A stretch of DNA of 64,000 bases. Source: JAPLJU01 sp036725345. GTDB lineage: Bacteria; Desulfobacterota; Syntrophia; Syntrophales; UBA2192. Positions 61,443 to 64,000 of this stretch are shown piece by piece; position 1 is the stretch's first letter; each line of letters begins with the position of its first letter. The stretch covers positions 1-64,000 of the forward strand of contig DAIMEJ010000016.1 in assembly GCA_036725345.1 (NCBI GenBank), in the 5' to 3' direction. The notes below the pieces were generated by a model that ran no database searches, was not told the DNA's origin, and was given only the letters and a program-made list of their open reading frames with translations. The position numbers were made by a program, and so were the translations under genes.

Positions 61443-62170
61443 GCCGCACCTCCCATCGCCAGCAGCTCGATGAGATGCAACGCCTGAACGTTCGAGTTCA
61501 TTTTCTGCAAACCGCCGCGAATGTTGATGAGGCATCCGGGCTCGCTGACCACGACATACTCCGCGGTGCTGGCGGCGATGTTCCGCAATTTTGCTTCCAT
61601 CATCGCCATGGAGACTTCGGGATAGGCGACGCTGAAGATCCCGCCGAAGCCGCAGCAGGTCTCTTCCTCGTTGAGCGGAACGAGGTCCAGCCCCCGGACC
61701 GCGTTCAGGAGGATCCTCTGTTCGTCTCGCACCCCCAGCCCGCGTGTGAGATGGCAGGGGGAATGACAGGCCACCCGGTGGGGGAAGGACGCCCCCAGGT
61801 CCGTCACCTTCAGAACCTTCACCAGGAACTGGCTGAACTCGCAGACGCGGCCCGCGATTCTCACGGCCTCCTGGTGCTCCGCTGTTCCTTCCGGAAACAT
61901 GAGCGGATAGCGGTGTTTGACGAACATGAGGCAGGAGCCCGACGGGGCGACAATGTGGCCTTCCGTCCCGGAAAATGCCTTCATCCACCGCAGGGCCATC
62001 TCCCGGCCTTTTTTCTGAAAACCGCTGTTGAAAAAAGGCTGGCCGCAGCAGGTCTGGTTTTCGGGAAACTCGCAGGTGACGCCGATCCGCTCCAGGATCC
62101 CCACCATCTTCTGCAGCATGTGGGGAAGGAGGTTCTCGCCGAGACAGGTGACGAACAACTGGACTTTCAT
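61439..62170 (-). CDS. lutA: Lactate utilisation Fe-S protein LutA (two CCG domains)
   Basis: A 243-residue CCG-domain protein. Two Cys-rich modules are seen: C-x-G-E ... E-N-Q-T-C-C-G-Q-P-F-F in the first half and C-H-S-P-C-H ... E-E-T-C-C-G-F-G-G plus S-E-P-G-C-L in the second. These are the ligand patterns shared with HdrB and GlpC. ATG 62170 has GAGG eight bases upstream; a GTG at 62185 is also in frame. It opens the lut operon. Electron acceptor is not evident from the neighbours. Confidence 0.92.
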   Translation of the reverse strand: MKVQLFVTCLGENLLPHMLQKMVGILERIGVTCEFPENQTCCGQPFFNSGFQKKGREMALRWMKAFSGTEGHIVAPSGSCLMFVKHRYPLMFPEGTAEHQEAVRIAGRVCEFSQFLVKVLKVTDLGASFPHRVACHSPCHLTRGLGVRDEQRILLNAVRGLDLVPLNEEETCCGFGGIFSVAYPEVSMAMMEAKLRNIAASTAEYVVVSEPGCLINIRGGLQKMNSNVQALHLIELLAMGGAA

Positions 62171-62329
62171 GACAGGAATCCTCACGGCTTTTCGCCGGGC
62201 CTCGCCGGTCCTGCCGTCCTATAGCTCATTGTCCTCGCGATGTAAATACAGAACTGGGTCGGCCCGCCGGCGTCTTCATTCCGCCCCGTCCCGGCACGAA
62301 AGGGCGGCGAAAGGCCTGTTTCTCGGCGG

Positions 62330-62776
62330 TTACGGGAGGTAGTTGTAGATCATGTACATCTCGTAGGCCACGATGCCGGCGTAGAGACCGGCGGTGGCCG
62401 CCACGAGATACTTGACGCCCTTGACTTTACTCAACAGGCACAGGGTGACGACGGCGATGGAGACGATGGTGAACTTCCATACCCAGAATTTATCACCGTA
62501 GGTTGCAATGGCGGCGCGTGCCACGGGGTTTAATTCCCATCCGCCGCCGTCCAGGATGATGCCGGTGAAGATTGCATCCATGATATTGAGCACGACGATC
62601 AGGACAAGCAGGATGAGCAGCCTCGGGCTGTAACGGTCGACGAATACCCCCTTGAGCCGGTCCTCCCTGCGGCGAAAGTGCTTTCTTTGACCTGAGATGG
62701 TGTGGCGGCTCAAGCCCGGCGTCGGTTCCCGGCGTCGATCCTGATTTTTTCGTCTGTCTATGAAGGTAAAGGCCAT
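62330..62776 (-). CDS. DUF5658-like membrane protein
   Basis: A 148-residue protein. The N-terminal 45 residues are strongly basic (D-R-R-K-N-Q-D-R-R, R-K-H-F-R-R-R-E-D-R), followed by three membrane helices (about 54-72, 92-112 and 118-140). D-A-I-F-T-G in the first helix and E-L-N-P-V-A-R-A in the loop are the signature residues of DUF5658. Function is unknown. The start at 62776 (MAFTF) is used; 62788 is in frame too. Confidence 0.7.
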   Translation of the reverse strand: MAFTFIDRRKNQDRRREPTPGLSRHTISGQRKHFRRREDRLKGVFVDRYSPRLLILLVLIVVLNIMDAIFTGIILDGGGWELNPVARAAIATYGDKFWVWKFTIVSIAVVTLCLLSKVKGVKYLVAATAGLYAGIVAYEMYMIYNYLP

Positions 62777-63059
62777 GGGCATCCTCAAGCGGCCGTATTA
62801 AACAGCAAAAACCGCGCCCTGTGCAATAAGGAAAAAGTATGATTTTCAGGGATCTCCCCCGGGGCGTCACCGGTACGGGAATCCGCAGAAAGAGAAGGCC
62901 CGAAGGCCTGAGTGCAGTAAATTCACTAATTATTTAGGTTGGTTATAAAAAAATAGCTTCTTTTTTACCTTCCGCCCCCTCGCCTTGACAGCCTGAACCG
63001 AGGGGCGATATATTAATGAAAATTATTATCGGGTACGACTCGTCGGTTTAATTTTGCCA

Positions 63060-64000
63060 ATGCCCACAACGGATAAAACCATCCGGCTCACCGGTGTCCG
63101 CCAGAACAACCTCAAGGGTTTCGATCTGGAGATACCCCTCGGGAGTCTCACCGTCATCACGGGTCTCAGTGGTGCGGGAAAGTCGTCCCTGGCGTTTGAG
63201 ACGCTCTATGCCGAAGGGCAGCGCCGCTACGTGGAGACCTTTTCCACCTACGCCCGCCAGTTCATGGACCGCATCGACCGACCCCGCGTCGAGGCCATCG
63301 AAGGCATCCCTCCCGTCCTGGCCATCGAGCAGGGTGATCCCGTAAGAACCTCGCGCTCGACCGTCGGGACCATGACGGAGATTACCGATTACGTCAAACT
63401 CCTCTACGGACGAAGGGCCGGACTGTTCTGCCGAAGGTGTGAAAGGGCCGTCCGGAAGGACACACCCCAGAGTATTTTCACCGAACTGTCGGACCTCGAG
63501 GAAAGGACCCCCGTTGTCATGACCTTCCCCTACAGGGTCCGGGGGAGCAGGGAGGATAATCTCGACACGCTGAAGCAGGCGGGTTTCTACCGTCTCTGGA
63601 AAGCGGATCGGCTTGTGCCCATCGAAGAGATTCCCGACGACAGGGAGTGGAACGTCGTCGTGGATCGTTTTCATTTCAAGTCAAGGGAGAAAAAACGCAT
63701 CATCGACTCCCTCGAGACGGCCCTGAAGGCCGGCAGGGGATTCGTCGACCTTCATCTCCCCGGTCGTGAGGCTTTGAGATTCAGTTCGGCCCTGCAGTGC
63801 CCCTACTGTGACATCTCCTACCGGAGCCCTTCGGCCAATTTCTTTTCCTTCAACTCCCCCGCCGGCGCCTGTCCCACCTGCCGCGGTTTCGGCCGGACGG
63901 TCGACGTGGACCTCGACCTCGTCGTTCCCGATCCGGGGAAATCCGTCCGTGAAGGGGCCGTCAAGCCCTGGTCCGGCGTGGCCAGGGGGGAATTCGAGGA
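63060..64000 (+). CDS. uvrA: UvrA-like excinuclease ATPase, N-terminal part (gene continues beyond window)
   Basis: About 313 residues of a UvrA-type ABC ATPase that recognises DNA damage. Walker A is T-G-L-S-G-A-G-K-S-S-L, followed by the UvrA-specific E-G-Q-R-R-Y-V-E and Y-A-R-Q-F-M. One zinc module is C-R-R-C near 122; the second cysteine module C-P-Y-C and C-P-T-C-R-G-F-G marks the start of the insertion domain. Differences from the common form (G-A-G-K for G-S-G-K, V-E-T-F-S-T for V-E-S-L-S-A) suggest the UvrA2/UvrA3-like branch. ATG 63060 has no good ribosome site upstream. No stop occurs before the window ends. Confidence 0.8.
   Translation, partial: MPTTDKTIRLTGVRQNNLKGFDLEIPLGSLTVITGLSGAGKSSLAFETLYAEGQRRYVETFSTYARQFMDRIDRPRVEAIEGIPPVLAIEQGDPVRTSRSTVGTMTEITDYVKLLYGRRAGLFCRRCERAVRKDTPQSIFTELSDLEERTPVVMTFPYRVRGSREDNLDTLKQAGFYRLWKADRLVPIEEIPDDREWNVVVDRFHFKSREKKRIIDSLETALKAGRGFVDLHLPGREALRFSSALQCPYCDISYRSPSANFFSFNSPAGACPTCRGFGRTVDVDLDLVVPDPGKSVREGAVKPWSGVARGEFE

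Noticed and set aside
60000..61988. 662-codon version of LutB
   Set aside because: The extra N-terminal part is out of frame with and inside lutA; LutB homology and a GTG with ribosome site start at 61442.
62890..62920. Small hairpin GGCCCGAAGGCC before the UvrA-like gene
   Set aside because: Stem too short and no T run; not enough to call a terminator.

Overview
The window is a chromosomal segment of an anaerobic, Gram-negative, GC-rich bacterium. Gene content and order suggest a deltaproteobacterium of the Syntrophales type (Syntrophus/Smithella-like): CCG-domain Fe-S oxidoreductases, an acetyl-CoA hydrolase/CoA-transferase, a SatP acetate transporter, a 4-hydroxybutyryl-CoA dehydratase-type enzyme beside ADP-forming acyl-CoA ligase genes, LutABC, b/b' ATP synthase subunits and bactofilin. 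The taxonomy is inferred from gene content only.

Layout. (1) 1-3573: end of a NUDIX-like gene, a soluble HdrB/LutA-like Fe-S protein, and a divergent GNAT acetyltransferase / sirtuin pair. (2) 3574-18274: an integrated genomic island, partly AT-rich. It is bounded by a perfect 50-bp direct repeat that copies the 3' part of tRNA-Leu(CAA), with a tyrosine integrase next to the intact tRNA. Cargo: a HEPN-motif protein, a DUF6941-like/membrane protein pair, a small Ala/Pro-rich lipoprotein, an Mrr-like nuclease plus a type I restriction-modification operon in R-S-M order, and a block of small element genes (zinc-ribbon proteins, winged-helix protein, excisionase-like and XRE-like regulators). (3) 18323-22343: divergent tRNA-Leu/tRNA-Ala genes, an L,D-transpeptidase, tandem Slp lipoproteins and a papain-fold peptidase. 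(4) 22370-29996: a PpiD-like chaperone, then the rod-shape operon mreBCD-mrdA-rodA and a bactofilin. (5) 30130-36366: a candidate structured RNA, then atpF'-F-H-A-G-D-C without subunits a and c. (6) 36467-45289: NhaD-type transporter, greA, moaA, a rhomboid fused to a DnaJ C-terminal domain preceded by a heptamer repeat, satP, and an acetyl-CoA hydrolase/CoA-transferase. (7) 45290-54433: smc, ftsY, a PPP phosphatase, glutamate formimidoyltransferase, a flavoprotein, a double-hotdog protein and tRNA-Arg. (8) 54748-62170: a divergent SucCD-like ligase pair facing a GntR regulator and a 4-hydroxybutyryl-CoA dehydratase-type enzyme, then lutABC. (9) 62330-64000: a DUF5658-like membrane protein and the start of a UvrA-like gene that runs out of the window.

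How it works together. Core growth (cell wall elongation, chromosome segregation, membrane targeting, ATP synthase) is interleaved with carboxylate and acyl-CoA metabolism typical of syntrophs. The acyl-CoA ligase/dehydratase/GntR block looks like one regulated catabolic unit. The GNAT/sirtuin pair could control acyl-lysine marks that arise from the acyl-CoA load. The island is a separate, acquired defence module. The least explained items are the HEPN and DUF6941/TM genes, the rhomboid-DnaJ_C fusion with its repeat-filled leader, the dehydratase with a changed active-site position, and two structured intergenic elements (30165-30318 and 42825-42908).
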